From positions 1-64,000 of the forward strand of contig DUMC01000112.1 of NCBI GenBank assembly GCA_012840075.1: 64,000 nt of DNA, given 5' to 3'. The translations under genes were made by a program, and so were the position numbers. Below the pieces are notes generated by a model. The model was not told the origin of the DNA, searched no databases, and worked only from the letters and a program-made list of their open reading frames with translations. Below, piece after piece: positions 10,329-20,287 of the stretch. The DNA comes from Clostridiaceae bacterium. Lineage in GTDB: Bacteria; Bacillota; Clostridia; Acetivibrionales; DUMC01. Position 1 is the first letter of the stretch; every line of letters starts with the position of its first letter.

Positions 10329-11741
10329 TTATAGATTTAAAACTCCTGACAATATGAAACTGATCAGGAACAGGATTGTTACAATATACATTAAAGGATG
10401 AACTTCTTTAGCTTTCTTTGTCACTATTTTTGTTATTACGTAAATTATAAATCCTACAGCAATACCATTTGAGATACTGTAACTGAAAGGCATGAAAATT
10501 ACGGTAAAGAATGCAGGCATAGCTTCTTCTAGATCATCCCATTGAATTTTAGCAAAAGCTTCCATCATTAATACACCAACGATTATTAACGCAGGAGCTG
10601 TTGCAGCAGCAGGAACAATTCCGGCAATAGGTGTGAGGAATAAACATAAGATAAAGAGAATTGCAACTACTACCGAGGTAAGACCGGTTTTTCCGCCTGC
10701 AGCTATACCGGCGGCACTTTCCACATATGTGGTAGTATTGCTTGTCCCTAAAAGTGCTCCTATTGATGTAGCTGTGGCATCAGCAAATAAAGCTTTATCA
10801 AGTTTGGACTTAAAACCTTTGCCACTGAAAAGAGCTGCTTCATCCTTGTCATCAAATATACCGCTTTTTCTTCCGGTTCCAATGAAAGTACCAATTGTAT
10901 CAAATGTATCTGACATGCTAAAAGCAAGGATTGTTGTCAATACGATGAATATTCTGGAAGGATCAGTGAACAGTCCGCTGAAATCCAGTTTAAAAAAGGT
11001 TTCTGATATTGCAGCTACTGAGTGAGTATCTCCGCCAAAAGTGGTGATTCCCATAGGTATTCCTATTATAGTTGTTAATATTATACCTATTATTATAGAA
11101 CCTTTTACCTTAAGAAGCATAAGAATAATAGTAATTATTAATCCGATCAGTGCAAGCTGGGCATGCTTATCGGTAAAGTTAACTAAAGCAGGAACAATTC
11201 CTCCGTTGATAACAATTGTTGACAGATTTCCGGCTTCATCCGTGATTTGTGCCAGGAAATTAGGGGCATCTGCTGTAAATTTAATGAAATTTGCCTGTTT
11301 AATTCCTATGTAAGTTATAAAAAGACCTATACCTCCGCCGATAGCATATTGAAGGGACTTAGGTATAGCTTTGATAATTGCTTTTCTGATTTGTGTAACG
11401 GTTATTATAATGTTAATAATACCGCAAATAAATACGAGAGCCAAAGCTTGTTGCCATGTAAAGCCCAAAGCGAAACATACCGTAAAGGTAAAGAATGCAT
11501 TCAATCCCATGCCTGGCGCTTGGGCATAAGGAACATTAGCAACCAATCCCATAACAAGTGTACCTATAACGGCAGCCAGGATAGTTGCGACAAATACTCC
11601 ATCCCATGGCATTCCGGTCAGGGAAAGAATATTTGGGTTTACAAATATAATGTATGCCATGGTAAAAAATGTAGTTATACCTGCTACTATTTCAGTACGC
11701 ACGTTTGTCCCGTGCTCATCCAATTTAAAAAAATTTTTCAT
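10329..11741 (-). CDS. AzgA/PbuG-family guanine/hypoxanthine permease
   Basis: 470 aa, NPNILSLTGMPWDGVFVATILAA, APGMGLNAFFTFTV; guanine-type riboswitch upstream. Confidence 0.92.
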   Translation of the reverse strand: MKNFFKLDEHGTNVRTEIVAGITTFFTMAYIIFVNPNILSLTGMPWDGVFVATILAAVIGTLVMGLVANVPYAQAPGMGLNAFFTFTVCFALGFTWQQALALVFICGIINIIITVTQIRKAIIKAIPKSLQYAIGGGIGLFITYIGIKQANFIKFTADAPNFLAQITDEAGNLSTIVINGGIVPALVNFTDKHAQLALIGLIITIILMLLKVKGSIIIGIILTTIIGIPMGITTFGGDTHSVAAISETFFKLDFSGLFTDPSRIFIVLTTILAFSMSDTFDTIGTFIGTGRKSGIFDDKDEAALFSGKGFKSKLDKALFADATATSIGALLGTSNTTTYVESAAGIAAGGKTGLTSVVVAILFILCLFLTPIAGIVPAAATAPALIIVGVLMMEAFAKIQWDDLEEAMPAFFTVIFMPFSYSISNGIAVGFIIYVITKIVTKKAKEVHPLMYIVTILFLISFILSGVLNL

Positions 11742-11980
11742 ATTAAAATCTCCCCTTTAGTAATAAAATAGATTTAAATAAAAATTAGTTTAATTATTTA
11801 TTATAAAGAAACAACGCTTATTATTAACACTTATACTAAGACTTAATAAAGCTTATATTAAGGCTATATTCTTATTTTTCCTTGAAAAGGCATTTTTATA
11901 TATGTATTGTAAAAAAAATTACACAACCCTGCAAATTTTTTGTCTACTTCATTCACTCCTTTCAATACGTTCCTAAAAAT

Positions 11981-12020
11981 AAAAAAGACAGACAGATTTG
12001 AAAATTCAACCTGTTTGCCT
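11981..12020 (-). terminator. Riboswitch-associated terminator
   Basis: Minus strand AGGCAAACAGGTTGAATTTTCAAATCTGTCTGTCTTTTTT: long stem plus U tract, between aptamer and permease. Confidence 0.75.
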
Positions 12021-12117
12021 ATGAATTAATTAAAGCTACCTTTGCATTAAGCATCATTCCGTTTTTTATAATATGGAGTCTACGGAGGCTGCTTATGCAA
12101 AAAGCTTTATATTTTCA

Positions 12118-12184
12118 CTCATAGTCAAACAATTTACGGTTGTTTGGTAGAAACTCCCGAGCCATATTCCCGGAATTATATGAG
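12118..12184 (-). promoter_or_regulatory. Purine riboswitch aptamer, guanine class
   Basis: Minus strand CTCATATAATTCCGGGAATATGGCTCGGGAGTTTCTACCAAACAACCGTAAATTGTTTGACTATGAG; matches xpt-type core (TATAAT, ATATGG, GTTTCTACC, CCGTAAAT, GACTATG with C at the position-74 equivalent). Confidence 0.95.
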
Positions 12185-12300
12185 CTTTATTTCTTTATTA
12201 AATTTTTGTTAAATTAAATTTACTTATTTATAGTAACAAATAGAAATGGGGATGTCAATCATAAAGATTTACAATTTGCATTTCGCAGGCTTATTAAGTA

Positions 12301-12329
12301 TTGACACACCATTGTAACCTTTATATAAT
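12301..12329 (+). promoter_or_regulatory. Sigma-A type promoter of thrS leader
   Basis: Exact TTGACA, 17-nt spacer, exact TATAAT. Confidence 0.9.
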
Positions 12330-12349
12330 GAGATATAAAAGAATAATCG

Positions 12350-12576
12350 GTATTGAAAATCAAATTTAGCGACTCGGCGATGAGAAGAAGAGTAGATTAT
12401 CCATTCTCCTCCAGAGAGAAGGTGTAGTATGCTGGAAGCACCTTTAGGAGAAAATAATCGAAGACCACCTTTGAGCCGGGACGGTGACTACGTTATAGTC
12501 TAATGAGTCCAAATTAGGGTGGAACCACGGGAGAAAGCTCTCGTCCCTTGTGTATGCAAGAGGCGGGAGCTTTTTT
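12350..12576 (+). promoter_or_regulatory. T-box leader (threonine)
   Basis: T-box motif AGGGTGGAACCACGG at 12516-12530, stem-I-like region with candidate ACC (Thr) specifier near 12464-12469, terminator AAGCTCTCGTCCCTTG..CAAGAGGCGGGAGCTTTTTT; upstream of thrS. Confidence 0.94.
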
Positions 12577-12697
12577 GATATATGAATAAAGCTTAAAAGA
12601 TTGAAATTATTGTTATAATTAATTATTAAAGCAAATTATTCGTTATGGTATATTATGTATAATTATGGATAATATAGGAAGGTGGAAGGTGATATTT

Positions 12698-14602
12698 ATG
12701 ATTAAGGTAACGCTAAAGGACGGAAGTATTAATGAGTATAAAAAAGGTATCACAATTAAAGAAGTAGCGGAAAGCATTAGTGCAGGGTTAGCCAGAGTTG
12801 CCCTTGCAGGTGAGGTTGACGGTGTTGTAAGGGATTTAGGGTATAAGCTTGAAAATGATTGTAAATTAAATCTGCTTACCTTTGATGATGAAGGCGGGAG
12901 GGAAGCATTCAGGCATACCAGTTCTCACATAATGGCACAAGCCGTAAAAAGATTATACCCTGAAGCTAAACTGGCTATCGGTCCTGCAATAGATACCGGA
13001 TTTTACTATGATTTTGATGTAGAGAAACCTTTTTCTCCTGAAGACCTTGAAAAGATTGAGAATGAGATGAATAAAATAATAAAAGAAAATTATGCGATTG
13101 AAAGGTTTGTACTTCCAAGAGATGAAGCCATTAAATTTATGGAAGAAAAAGGTGAAACTTATAAAGTTGAATTGATTAAGGAACTGCCGGAAGACGAAGA
13201 AATATCTTTTTACAGGCAAGGTGAGTTTGTTGATCTTTGTGCAGGTCCGCATTTATCTTCAACAGGAAAAGTGAAAGCCTTTAAGCTTTTATCCGTGGCA
13301 GGCGCATATTGGAGAGGAAGCGAAAAGAATAAAATGCTTCAAAGAATATACGGAACTTCCTTTCCGAAGAAAAGTCAATTGGATGAATATCTAGCAAGAC
13401 TTGAAGAAGCAAAGAAAAGAGATCACAGAAAACTGGGCAGAGAGCTGGACCTTTTTGATATTTTTGAAGAGGGACCGGGTTTTCCGTTCTTTTTGCCTAA
13501 AGGGATGGTTCTCAGAAATATTTTGATAGATTATTGGCGCCAGGAGCATAAAAAGAGAGGTTATCAGGAGATAAGCACTCCTATAATATTAAACGAGGAT
13601 TTGTGGCACCGTTCAGGGCACTGGGATCATTACAAAGAAAACATGTATTTCACCACAATCGACGATGCCAATTACGCCATAAAGCCAATGAATTGCCCGG
13701 GGGGAATGCTCGTATACAAGAGGAAACTTCATTCATACAGGGAACTACCTCAAAGAATAGCAGAATTGGGACTTGTCCATAGGCATGAATTATCAGGTGT
13801 TTTGCATGGATTAATGAGAGTTAGATGTTTTACTCAGGATGATGCTCATATATTTATGACAACTGATCAAATTAAGGATGAGATTAAAGGTGTAATTGAA
13901 CTTATAGATGACTTTTATAAGATCTTTGGATTTAAATACCATGTTGAGTTATCTACAAGGCCGGAAAATTCCATGGGCACGGATGAACAGTGGGAAGTAG
14001 CTACCAACGCATTAAGGGAAGCCATGGAATCTATGGGAATGAAATATAAAATCAATGAAGGGGACGGAGCTTTCTACGGACCTAAAATAGATTTTCATCT
14101 TGAGGATTCCATAGGGCGTACCTGGCAGTGCGGAACTATACAGCTTGATTTTCAGATGCCGGAACGTTTCGATTTAACATATATTGGACCTGACGGTGAA
14201 AGGCATAGACCTGTAATGATACACAGAGTTGTATTCGGTAGTATTGAGAGGTTTATTGCCATATTAACGGAGCATTATGCAGGTGCATTTCCGGTTTGGC
14301 TGTCTCCCGTACAAGTTAAGGTTTTACCCATCTTAGATAAGCATCATGAATATGCAAAAAGGGTAGAGCAGAAGCTTATTGAAAATGGCTTAAGGGTCGA
14401 AACGGATTATAGAAATGAAAAAATCGGATACAAAATTAGAGAAGCACAGCTCCAAAAAGTGCCTTATATGTTGGTTATAGGTGACAAAGAAACGGAAAAC
14501 GGTACCGTTGCCGTAAGGTCCAGGAAGGACGGGGATATTGGATCTATGCTTCTGGATGATTTTGTTAACAAAATTGTTGAGGAGGATCGTCAAAAAAAGT
14601 AA
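12698..14602 (+). CDS. thrS: Threonyl-tRNA synthetase
   Basis: MIKVTLKDGSINEYKKG..., HTSSHIMAQAVKRLYP, class II aaRS motifs; ORF opens at 12665 but ATG at 12698 has an AAGGTGAT SD. Confidence 0.97.
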   Translation: MIKVTLKDGSINEYKKGITIKEVAESISAGLARVALAGEVDGVVRDLGYKLENDCKLNLLTFDDEGGREAFRHTSSHIMAQAVKRLYPEAKLAIGPAIDTGFYYDFDVEKPFSPEDLEKIENEMNKIIKENYAIERFVLPRDEAIKFMEEKGETYKVELIKELPEDEEISFYRQGEFVDLCAGPHLSSTGKVKAFKLLSVAGAYWRGSEKNKMLQRIYGTSFPKKSQLDEYLARLEEAKKRDHRKLGRELDLFDIFEEGPGFPFFLPKGMVLRNILIDYWRQEHKKRGYQEISTPIILNEDLWHRSGHWDHYKENMYFTTIDDANYAIKPMNCPGGMLVYKRKLHSYRELPQRIAELGLVHRHELSGVLHGLMRVRCFTQDDAHIFMTTDQIKDEIKGVIELIDDFYKIFGFKYHVELSTRPENSMGTDEQWEVATNALREAMESMGMKYKINEGDGAFYGPKIDFHLEDSIGRTWQCGTIQLDFQMPERFDLTYIGPDGERHRPVMIHRVVFGSIERFIAILTEHYAGAFPVWLSPVQVKVLPILDKHHEYAKRVEQKLIENGLRVETDYRNEKIGYKIREAQLQKVPYMLVIGDKETENGTVAVRSRKDGDIGSMLLDDFVNKIVEEDRQKK

Positions 14603-14620
14603 AAAAGGAAAAACTTCTAG

Positions 14621-14650
14621 TTGACAAACGACATAAGTTTGTGCTAGTAT
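14621..14650 (+). promoter_or_regulatory. Promoter of infC-rpmI-rplT leader
   Basis: TTGACA, 18-nt spacer, TAGTAT. Confidence 0.7.
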
Positions 14651-14654
14651 AAAA

Positions 14655-14890
14655 TAGCAAAACAAAGAAGAAGTCAACCACTTCTCACCTTACAAAGTAA
14701 TTTTGTTAAGGTTAATAATGTGAAACTGCTGTGTTAATGAAGTTAGCTGCTAAAATTGCGTTGTATTTGGGGCTAAAGAAGTAAAGAAATGTATGAAGTG
14801 AGGTTATGCAGCTAATGGAAATGGTTGGGAAGCAGGGATTTATTTAGGAAGGTAATAAGTGGGTTGATTTTTTCAATCCACTTTATTTGC
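14655..14890 (+). promoter_or_regulatory. Candidate infC-rpmI-rplT leader (L20-leader-like) with attenuator hairpin
   Basis: GAAGAAGTCAACCACTTCTCACC near 5' end and perfect 11-bp hairpin AAGTGGGTTGA/TCAATCCACTT at 14857-14883. Confidence 0.6.
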
Positions 14891-15083
14891 GTTATAATGA
14901 TTAGTATTTAATAATAATTTAACAGTATATGAGCTTTATAATGAAAATGAATTAGTTTAGATGAGAATGAATTAGTAAAGCTTTTATAATGATTCATGAG
15001 ACAATGACTAATAATGAATGGCAAATGCAAGGTTTCAAAGGATTCCTGCAGTATTTATTAAAAAATTTCGGAGGTGTTTTGTT

Positions 15084-15596
15084 ATTTTAAAGGATCAATT
15101 AATGGTAAATGAAGAAATAAGAGACAAGGAAGTGCGATTGATTGACGTTGACGGAAAAATGCTTGGTATTATGTCAGCTAAGGAAGCTCAAAAACTGGCA
15201 AATGCAAGAAATCTGGATCTTGTGAAAATAGCTCCAAAAGCTAATCCACCTGTTTGCAGAATAATGGATTACGGGAAGTATATTTTCGAGCTCAGCAAAA
15301 AGGAGAAGGAAGCTAAAAAGAACCAGAAAGTTATTAACGTCAAAGAAGTTCGTCTTAGCCCCAACATTGAAGAAAATGATTTGAACTTCAAAGTACGAAA
15401 TACCATTAGGTTCCTAAAAGATGGGAATAAGGTTAAAGTTGTGGTTAGGTTTAGAGGTAGGGAGATACATCACACCTCTATAGGGCAGGAGTTACTTGAA
15501 AGGTTTGCAGAAGCCGTTAAAGATTATGGAACTGTTGAGAAAAAGCCTAAGCTTGAAGGAAAAAGTATGACTTTGGTTTTGAATCCGAAGTCTTAA
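15084..15596 (+). CDS. infC: Translation initiation factor IF-3 (apparent AUU start)
   Basis: GGAGGTG(TTTTGTT)ATT TTA AAG GAT CAA TTA ATG GTA AAT; protein (M)LKDQLMVNEEIRDKEVRLID..., 170 aa; ORF track opens further upstream at 15018. Confidence 0.88.
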   Translation: MLKDQLMVNEEIRDKEVRLIDVDGKMLGIMSAKEAQKLANARNLDLVKIAPKANPPVCRIMDYGKYIFELSKKEKEAKKNQKVINVKEVRLSPNIEENDLNFKVRNTIRFLKDGNKVKVVVRFRGREIHHTSIGQELLERFAEAVKDYGTVEKKPKLEGKSMTLVLNPKS

Positions 15597-15792
15597 ATTC
15601 AAGCAGGATATGATCAATATACTTTATATATAAATTTATTATATAAATAAAGTGCAAATAAAATGACATGATATAAAGTATAGGAAGTTAATAAAGTACA
15701 AGCTAATAAAGTACAACAAGCTAATAAAATGTAAGAAGCTATGTGTGTTTATAGTAGTTAAGATTAGTTAAAGCAGGAAGGAGAATACAATT

Positions 15793-15990
15793 ATGCCAAA
15801 AATTAAAACTCATAGTTCATCAAAAAAGAGATTCAATATTACTGGTAAAGGAAAGATTAAAAGGTTTAAAGCATATAAAAGCCATATTTTGACAAAGAAA
15901 ACTTCAAAAAGAAAGAGGAATTTAAGAAAAGGAACATTGGTTTCCAGTGCTGATTATGCAAAGATAAAGAAACTGATACCATATAAGTAA
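15793..15990 (+). CDS. rpmI: 50S ribosomal protein L35
   Basis: [24 protein letters not shown]. Confidence 0.98.
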   Translation: MPKIKTHSSSKKRFNITGKGKIKRFKAYKSHILTKKTSKRKRNLRKGTLVSSADYAKIKKLIPYK

Positions 15991-16009
15991 GCAGGGAGGA
16001 AGATAAACA

Positions 16010-16369
16010 ATGTCTAGGGTAAAAGGCGGAGTAACTACAAGAAGAAGACATAAAAAGATATTGAAACTTGCAAAAGGTTATTTTGGTGCAAAGAGCAAGT
16101 GGTTTAGAATTGCCAATCAAGCTGTAATGAAATCCGGAGTTTATGCCTATAGAGACAGAAAAGCAAGAAAGAGAGATTTCAGAAAACTTTGGATTACAAG
16201 AATTAATGCAGCCGCAAGATTAAACGGAATGAACTACAGCAGATTTATGAACGGCTTGAAGAAAGCAGGCATTACATTGAACAGGAAAATGCTTGCCGAA
16301 ATGGCTGTTAATGATGCTGAAGCCTTTGCTAAACTTGTAGAACAAGTTAAAGCTGTTGTTAATAACTAA
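16010..16369 (+). CDS. rplT: 50S ribosomal protein L20
   Basis: [58 protein letters not shown]. Confidence 0.98.
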   Translation: MSRVKGGVTTRRRHKKILKLAKGYFGAKSKWFRIANQAVMKSGVYAYRDRKARKRDFRKLWITRINAAARLNGMNYSRFMNGLKKAGITLNRKMLAEMAVNDAEAFAKLVEQVKAVVNN

Positions 16370-16407
16370 TTTTATTTCGGTATGATTAACATAATATTGG
16401 AGATATT

Positions 16408-16456
16408 CAAACTACCCCTTGTTAATTCTTAATAAATAATAAGGGGTAGTTGTGTA
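16408..16456 (+). terminator. Hairpin after rplT
   Basis: AACTACCCCTT...AAGGGGTAGTT with long loop; weak U tract. Confidence 0.5.
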
Positions 16457-16562
16457 TTTACCAATATATATTATTTCAATAATATTCATTTTTCAATATG
16501 ATGAGATACGTATAAATACGATGGATAGCTTTTAAATACTGAAAGGTTGGTTTGTAATAATA

Positions 16563-17381
16563 ATGCAAGTGATTACTAGCGAAAACAATCCGCTAATAAA
16601 AGAAGTAAAATCTCTAAAGTTAAAAAAATACAGGGAACAGAAAGAGCTCTTTTTTATTGAGGGTGTTAGATTTGTAGAAGAAGCCCTATTGTCGGAGGAA
16701 GAAATAAAAGCACTGATTATTTCAAAGTCAATGGCAAATGACCAAAATGTTATAGAACTTGTAAGGAAGGCAGAACAAAGAAATTCCAGTATAAAGCTAT
16801 GTTCGGTTCCTGATAATATGTTTAAAAACTTATCCGATACACAAACCCCACAAGGTGTAATTGCAGTCGTAAAAATGAAGGCATATAATCTCAACGACGC
16901 AGTGGGAAGAAACAACGGCAAAAACAATCTGTTTATAATCCTTGATGCAGTGCAGGATCCGGGAAATATGGGAACTATTATAAGAACTGCCGATGCAGCT
17001 GGTTTTAATGCTGTAATTGCCGGCAAAGGATGTGTGGACATATATAATCCTAAAGTGCTAAGATCTACCATGGGTTCGATTTTTCACATACCTGTCATTG
17101 AAACTGATGACTTATCTCATGCAATCAATTATTTGAAATCCAAAGGTATCAAAATCTATGCTTCTCATTTAAACGGTATGAAAAACTATTACGAATTGAA
17201 CTTATCACATGACATTGCCTTTATTGTTGGAAATGAAGCAAACGGCATTAGTGATCAAATAGCCGCATTGGCTGATTGCTTAATAAAAATCCCTATGTAC
17301 GGAAGAGCGGAATCTCTTAATGCTGCAATTGCTGCAGGAATATTAATGTATGAAGTTGTCCGGCAAATATCAAACAATTGA
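16563..17381 (+). CDS. TrmH/SpoU-family RNA 2'-O-methyltransferase
   Basis: LDAVQDPGNMGTIIRTADAAG, VGNEANGIS, IPMYGRAESLNAAIAAGILMYE. Confidence 0.93.
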   Translation: MQVITSENNPLIKEVKSLKLKKYREQKELFFIEGVRFVEEALLSEEEIKALIISKSMANDQNVIELVRKAEQRNSSIKLCSVPDNMFKNLSDTQTPQGVIAVVKMKAYNLNDAVGRNNGKNNLFIILDAVQDPGNMGTIIRTADAAGFNAVIAGKGCVDIYNPKVLRSTMGSIFHIPVIETDDLSHAINYLKSKGIKIYASHLNGMKNYYELNLSHDIAFIVGNEANGISDQIAALADCLIKIPMYGRAESLNAAIAAGILMYEVVRQISNN

Positions 17382-17461
17382 TGTCATGGTTTATGTCTGG
17401 AATATTCACAATTTTAAATTTATAATATAATTTGTAATTCATTTATAATTTGAAATTTATT

Positions 17462-17854
17462 TTAGAAAATATTGCCTAAGGTTATAGCTACGTTTTTTGG
17501 AATATGTTGAATATATTGCATTAAGACGGATGATTCGGAAAGAGCCAGAGAAAGAGATTTTGTATAAATGTAGTCAGTTAGCCTTGTTAAAGACGTGTTA
17601 ATATTATCAATCTCGAAATGATTTTGAAGGATAGCCCAAATATGTTGTTTTTTGGACCAATAATCTTTAAATTTTATCAATTCGTTCATTGCATCCTCCC
17701 AATTACCGTTTTTGATATTATCTTGTATAGCTACAATACGTTTTTCAAGCTCGTTTGCATCTTTAGCCAGTGCATAATTGGTATACATACCTGCACCTAT
17801 TAAACACAAAGTAAGGATTACTATTGCCAACAGGACTTTTGATAATTGGTCCAT
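17462..17854 (-). CDS. DUF4363-like small membrane-anchored protein
   Basis: N-terminal TM, NGNWEDAMNELIKFKDYWSKKQHIWAILQNHFEIDNI; next to a DUF421 gene. Confidence 0.75.
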   Translation of the reverse strand: MDQLSKVLLAIVILTLCLIGAGMYTNYALAKDANELEKRIVAIQDNIKNGNWEDAMNELIKFKDYWSKKQHIWAILQNHFEIDNINTSLTRLTDYIYTKSLSLALSESSVLMQYIQHIPKNVAITLGNIF

Positions 17855-17892
17855 ACTAATAAACCACCCTCATTATGGAACTTACAATTTTT

Positions 17893-18588
17893 CTAAGTTC
17901 CTCTCTTTTTTAATGTAGATAATTTTTCTTGTATATATAATTCACCTGTAGTATCCAGGCTGGCAAATAAAACTTCTTTGAAGCTTTGAATACCTTTTAA
18001 TTTCAATTGTTCGATTAACCATTTTCTGTCCAGATTTGCCTTTTTTAAATTTTTATCCAACACCCTGCCGTCTATAATCAAATCAAGAGGTAACCCTTCA
18101 TATTTTGTTGAAATATTTAAGTCCTCCGGAGTTACGGGTCTTCTATTAGATTTCTGTATAACACTTAGCTGGCCGTTGGTTTCAAGAATTGCGAATTCTA
18201 CATCGGCTATATTCGATATATTAGCTGTTCTTAACTGTTCGAGTAAATCGTTGATAGTATACATTTCTTTTCTTAAGTTTTCTTCATTTATCTTTCCGTT
18301 ACCAATCAATATCCTAGGAGTTCCGCATATTATGCCTCTTGCCCTGATACTTTTCATGGAAATATATGACAAAGTCATTTGAGTAACTAAAAGCGTCAGT
18401 ATAGGAATTATACCGTTTAACAGGGGAATGGCAGTATCCTGCATCGGTACTGAAGCCAACTCTGATATCATAATAGCAACTACAAGTTCAAAAGGTTGCA
18501 GTTGGCCTATCTGCCTTTTTCCCATGATTCTCATTACAACAACTACTACAAAATATAAAATAATTGTTCTTAAAAAAACTATCATCAT
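17893..18588 (-). CDS. DUF421/YetF-family membrane protein
   Basis: VVVVMRIMGKRQIGQLQPFELVVAIMISELASVPMQD. Confidence 0.88.
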   Translation of the reverse strand: MMIVFLRTIILYFVVVVVMRIMGKRQIGQLQPFELVVAIMISELASVPMQDTAIPLLNGIIPILTLLVTQMTLSYISMKSIRARGIICGTPRILIGNGKINEENLRKEMYTINDLLEQLRTANISNIADVEFAILETNGQLSVIQKSNRRPVTPEDLNISTKYEGLPLDLIIDGRVLDKNLKKANLDRKWLIEQLKLKGIQSFKEVLFASLDTTGELYIQEKLSTLKKRGT

Positions 18589-19007
18589 TTCAAATACATC
18601 CTTTTTTGTTTTAATGTAGTTATTGATTGATTTAATCTATTTAACTTATTTAATTTATTTAATTCAATTTAATACACGTTTAACTTTAATGTAATTTAAT
18701 GTATGTTTCAAAATACTGTGTGGTGTATTATATTTTGCCTTTTAATCATTTTACTTATACGAATATTTTTGCGAATAATTTATAAAATTACGCAAACCAT
18801 AATTATTGTACAAATGACCATTCTAAGCAGCTAATCCAAAAATGATTAGGGCGGATTTTCAGCTTAGCAGGTTGTTTGGCCGGTTATCCGGTAAAAGACA
18901 ATTGAAAAAGAATAAAGATAATTGAAAAAGAATTACAAAAAATTTATTAAGAAGAAAATTATTAGAAGAAAATTATTAAAAATAAATTATTAAAAAGGAG
19001 GATTGTC

Positions 19008-19217
19008 ATGGCATTAACAACTAAAGAATTAATGTTGCTTCAGGACAATATTAAAATGACGGAAAACGGAATTAAATTTATGCAAGGTTGTGCAGAAATG
19101 GTTAAGGATCCGCAAATTAAGGGTTTATGTCAGCAAATGGTTAGAGAACACCAGAATGATCTTCAAGTTTTAATGAAGCACATAGAAACTCACTTGGAAG
19201 AATCAAATATGCATTGA
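19008..19217 (+). CDS. Small spore-coat-like helical protein
   Basis: 69 aa, strong GGAGG RBS; adjacent to CotF-like protein. Confidence 0.65.
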   Translation: MALTTKELMLLQDNIKMTENGIKFMQGCAEMVKDPQIKGLCQQMVREHQNDLQVLMKHIETHLEESNMH

Positions 19218-19329
19218 AGCGAATATTAAATCTTGAGTATACGGATAATAGCTATTTGGCTTTTAGCTGTTAGTTACTGAAATTTAACCTTGTTGAAATT
19301 TAAGAAAAATTAAACGGGAGGAGTTTATT

Positions 19330-19602
19330 GTGAAAAATATAACAGACAAGGAAATTATGAATGTATTGCTTGATCAGCATAAATTATGCGCAACCTCTTT
19401 GACAAACCTTATATTGGAGAGTTCTAATCAAAACTTAAGAAATGATGTTACTAATATACTGAATAAAACATTCCAACATCAAAAACAGATATTCGATATA
19501 ATGTCACAAAAAGGTTGGTATAAGACACAACAAGCCAGCCAGCAATTACTTTCCCAAGCACAACAGGAGTTAAGTCAAATACAGGTCGGTATGACAATGT
19601 AA
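19330..19602 (+). CDS. CotF-like spore coat protein
   Basis: 90 aa, DKEIMNVLLDQHKLCATSLTNLILESSN...MSQKGWYKTQQASQQ. Confidence 0.78.
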   Translation: MKNITDKEIMNVLLDQHKLCATSLTNLILESSNQNLRNDVTNILNKTFQHQKQIFDIMSQKGWYKTQQASQQLLSQAQQELSQIQVGMTM

Positions 19603-19725
19603 TATTGTACCGCCTGATTGCATGCATAATGCATGCATAAATTAACTTAATAATGCAAACTACTAATCTAAAATATAATAATAAATTTAGTTGGAAATAA
19701 ATTTAGTCGGAGGCTCACATGGCAT

Positions 19726-19887
19726 ATGAAATGTAAAGATTGCATTAATTTTAAAACATCCGGTAGGATGGAAATTGGTAATGAATTATCACCGTCAATA
19801 AATCAAATGAAGGGTGTATGTAGCGTTAATAATTCAAATTGCAAAGCACAAGATGAATGCAGATGCGGTGCATTTTCCCCGAAATAA
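19726..19887 (+). CDS. 53-aa Cys-rich (metal/Fe-S type) small protein
   Basis: MKCKDCINFKTSGRMEIGNELSPSINQMKGVCSVNNSNCKAQDECRCGAFSPK*; SD GGAGG upstream; not in ORF track. Confidence 0.65.
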   Translation: MKCKDCINFKTSGRMEIGNELSPSINQMKGVCSVNNSNCKAQDECRCGAFSPK

Positions 19888-19977
19888 AAGCAAGGCTTTG
19901 TCCTGAATAAATTCAAATTTCTGTTTATAATTCAAAGTTCAATTTAGGTTGAAATGAATTCCGGTATTGCAATTTGG

Positions 19978-20009
19978 CAAGACTACGCAAAACGTAGTCT
20001 TGCTTTTTT
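19978..20009 (+). terminator. Rho-independent terminator
   Basis: CAAGACTACG-caaaa-CGTAGTCTTGCTTTTTT. Confidence 0.9.
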
Positions 20010-20287
20010 ATCGTATTTATTATGTTTTTTATTTTTATCGGTCATATTCACATGCAAGTTATTATATAAATAATAATATTGAGTTATATTGAATTTCATT
20101 GAATTATATCAGCACAGTAAAGCAAGTAAAGTATATTACAGATCTTTGAGATTGAGCACAAGAATAAAGGATAAAGAACATATTGGACTTCAAAATAAAG
20201 CATTAGACTGAAATAATAACGATAAAAAATATATAAGTAAAATATAGAGATATAGATAATAGATAATAAATAAAAGCAAATAAAACG

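Noticed and set aside
10633-11771. Plus-strand ORFs (130, 90, 174 aa) opposite the purine permease
   Set aside because: Shadow ORFs antisense to a clear conserved permease
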